Source: UBA1568 sp964488025 (GTDB taxonomy: Bacteria; Patescibacteriota; Minisyncoccia; Moranbacterales; UBA1568). From it: 6,489 nucleotides of DNA. The translations under genes were made by a program, and so were the position numbers. The stretch lies in assembly GCA_964488025.1 (NCBI GenBank), contig CAZATJ010000026.1:1-6489 (forward strand). The letters run 5' to 3'. Positions 5,661 to 6,489 of the stretch are shown piece after piece (the stretch's first letter is position 1; each line of letters begins with the position of its first letter). The notes under the pieces are model-generated. The model was not told where the DNA came from. It saw only the letters and a list, made by a program, of their open reading frames with translations, and did no database searches.

Positions 5661-6249
5661 ATGATTTGTTTTTTTTGATTTCCTGATAGCGGAAACAATC
5701 GGTCGTGTGGTCATTGACCAGGCCGACGGCCTGCATATAGGCGTAGCCGATGATGGGGCCGAAGAATTTAAAACCGCGTGCCTTCAGATCGTTTGCTAAT
5801 GCTTCCGATTGTTCAGTGAGGACAGGGACGTCATCGGATGAGTGTCTTTTTTTATCTATCCTTGAGCTATGAACGAATTGAGCGAGATATTTGGCAAACG
5901 ATCCGAATTCTTTCTGAACCTCGAGGAAGTGTCTGGCGTTTGAGATGGCAGCTTCGATTTTGAGGCGGTGGCGCACGATACCGGAATTTTTCATAAGGCG
6001 GTCGATGTCACGTTTGCCGAATCGTGCGATTTTTTCCGGATCAAAATGGGCGAAAGCTTTTCTGTAGGCGTGACGTTTCTTGAGGATGGTTTCCCAGGAG
6101 AGTCCGGCCTGGGCGCTTTCGAGGAGAAGAAATTCAAAAAGTCTCCGGTCATCGTAGACCCGAACGCCCCATTCGGTATCATGATATTCCGTGTAAAGAG
6201 GGTCAGGATGAACCCAGGCACAGCGGATTTTTTCTTTTTCTCTAGCCAT
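5659..6249 (-). CDS. tag: DNA-3-methyladenine glycosylase I
   Basis: The 196-residue product follows Escherichia coli Tag (187 residues) end to end. It has RCAWVHPDPLYTEYHDTEWG at the N-terminus, LLLESAQAGLSW, GIVRHRLKI, and RGFKFFGP leading to VGLVNDHTTDC. The four zinc ligands of Tag are present as Cys10, His23, His181 and Cys185. Glu44 and Trp52 in the ESAQAGLSW block correspond to Tag Glu38 and Trp46 of the 3-methyladenine pocket. It removes 3-methyladenine from alkylated DNA to start base excision repair. The frame is open upstream to 6462, but only ATG 6249 gives the Tag N-terminus and agrees with the promoter. The gene converges on the desaturase; its stop lies in that gene's terminator T-tract. 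Confidence 0.95.
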   Translation of the reverse strand: MAREKEKIRCAWVHPDPLYTEYHDTEWGVRVYDDRRLFEFLLLESAQAGLSWETILKKRHAYRKAFAHFDPEKIARFGKRDIDRLMKNSGIVRHRLKIEAAISNARHFLEVQKEFGSFAKYLAQFVHSSRIDKKRHSSDDVPVLTEQSEALANDLKARGFKFFGPIIGYAYMQAVGLVNDHTTDCFRYQEIKKNKS

Positions 6250-6261
6250 AGAGTTGATTGC

Positions 6262-6290
6262 AGTATAGGAGATTTTTTCTGTCCGGCCAA
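6262..6290 (-). promoter_or_regulatory. Promoter for tag with near-leaderless start
   Basis: On the minus strand TTGGCC (6290-6285) and TATACT (6267-6262) are separated by 17 nt. The start site is predicted near 6255, only about six bases before the ATG at 6249, leaving no room for a Shine-Dalgarno. Confidence 0.55.
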
Positions 6291-6354
6291 ATAGGGTGAA
6301 ATCTTGATTTTCCAGGAAAAAATTGGTAGGCTGGGAAAAGTAGTATAAAAACGC

Positions 6355-6367
6355 TGGAGAGGTGGCC
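6355..6367 (+). repeat. 13-bp copy of the tRNA-Ser 5' end
   Basis: TGGAGAGGTGGCC here recurs exactly at 6431-6443, where it spans the first 12 bases of tRNA-Ser plus the base before it. The copies are 76 nt apart, and partial similarity extends a few bases upstream. The left copy lacks the rest of a tRNA and runs directly into the palindrome at 6368. Confidence 0.7.
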
Positions 6368-6397
6368 CCAGCCCAAGGCTGGTCCGCCTTGGGCGGA
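6368..6397. repeat. Double palindrome resembling a REP/dispersed repeat element
   Basis: Two abutting 15-nt hairpins, CCAGCC-CAA-GGCTGG (6368-6382) and TCCGCC-TTG-GGCGGA (6383-6397), each have a 6-bp stem and 3-nt loop. The loops CAA and TTG are complementary, so the unit can also fold as one 9-bp hairpin, GCCCAAGGC with GCCTTGGGC around TGGTCC. Such compact GC-rich non-coding units are typical of dispersed palindromic repeats. No T-tract follows, so terminator function is unlikely. Confidence 0.65.
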
Positions 6398-6431
6398 GAA
6401 AAGAGTGTTTTTGAGAAAATTGAATAACATT

Positions 6432-6489
6432 GGAGAGGTGGCCGAGTGGCTGAAGGCACCACACTGCTAACGTGGCGGGGCGTTAAAAC
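6432..6489 (+). tRNA. tRNA-Ser (anticodon GCU), 5' part, cut by window end
   Basis: The acceptor 5' strand GGAGAGG (6432-6438) is followed by TG, a D arm with GCC/GGC stems (6441-6443 and 6455-6457) and a large D loop, and an anticodon arm with CCACA (6459-6463), loop CTGCTAA (6464-6470) and CGTGG (6471-6475). The anticodon GCT (6466-6468) reads the serine codons AGC/AGU. The GGGGCG start of a long variable arm fits a class II tRNA. The remainder lies beyond the window. The last anticodon-stem pair (31-39) is A-C. No convincing promoter lies directly upstream. Confidence 0.95.

Noticed and set aside
5968..6294. 108-codon plus-strand ORF opposite tag
   Set aside because: It is antisense to a well-supported glycosylase gene and has no recognisable motif.
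6250..6462. N-terminal extension of the tag frame to 6462
   Set aside because: The extra 71 residues are not part of the Tag family, cross the palindrome and the tRNA 5' end, and lie upstream of the predicted promoter.

Overview
This 6.5 kb bacterial chromosomal window has seven complete protein-coding genes, an incomplete reading frame at the left edge, a possible 35-residue small protein, and the first 58 nt of a tRNA-Ser(GCU) gene at the right edge. All genes read intact with the standard code, so TGA is a normal stop here. Coding DNA is of medium GC, spacers are short and AT-richer, and several genes lack a clear Shine-Dalgarno. A compact GC-rich double palindrome near the right end looks like a dispersed repeat. 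A Patescibacteria/CPR-type or other environmental bacterium is a reasonable guess, but nothing here fixes the taxon. Several proteins (YadG, YadH, the DUF1993 protein and the desaturase) strongly resemble proteobacterial families.

Layout, left to right: (1) the tail of an unknown gene (2-100) and a terminator (119-148); (2) a membrane-anchored SGNH hydrolase (165-785); (3) a DUF1993 protein (882-1409) behind a recognisable promoter, with an overlapping small ORF (1396-1503) in a hairpin-rich gap; (4) a forward cluster of an ABC-2 transporter ATPase (yadG, 1583-2506), its permease (yadH, 2511-3284) and a small MerT-like membrane protein with vicinal cysteines (3312-3677); (5) after a 258-nt spacer with a promoter and long leader, a single-RRM RNA-binding protein (3936-4253) closed by a strong terminator; (6) a membrane fatty acid desaturase with a 150-residue C-terminal extension (4400-5602), with its own promoter and terminator; (7) a convergent minus-strand 3-methyladenine DNA glycosylase I (tag, 5659-6249), apparently with a near-leaderless mRNA; (8) a spacer with the double palindrome, flanked by a duplicated 13 bp of the tRNA 5' end, then tRNA-Ser.

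The only clear operon is yadG-yadH-MerT-like, which suggests an export/transport module with a possible thiol or metal link. The RRM protein and desaturase are adjacent and both belong to families often tied to cold acclimation, but they are separate transcription units. The other genes are independent housekeeping or accessory functions. No defence system, CRISPR array, phage or complete insertion sequence is visible. The most unusual signals are non-coding: the palindrome/direct-repeat arrangement at the tRNA, and an AT hairpin lying between a Shine-Dalgarno and the start codon of the MerT-like gene.
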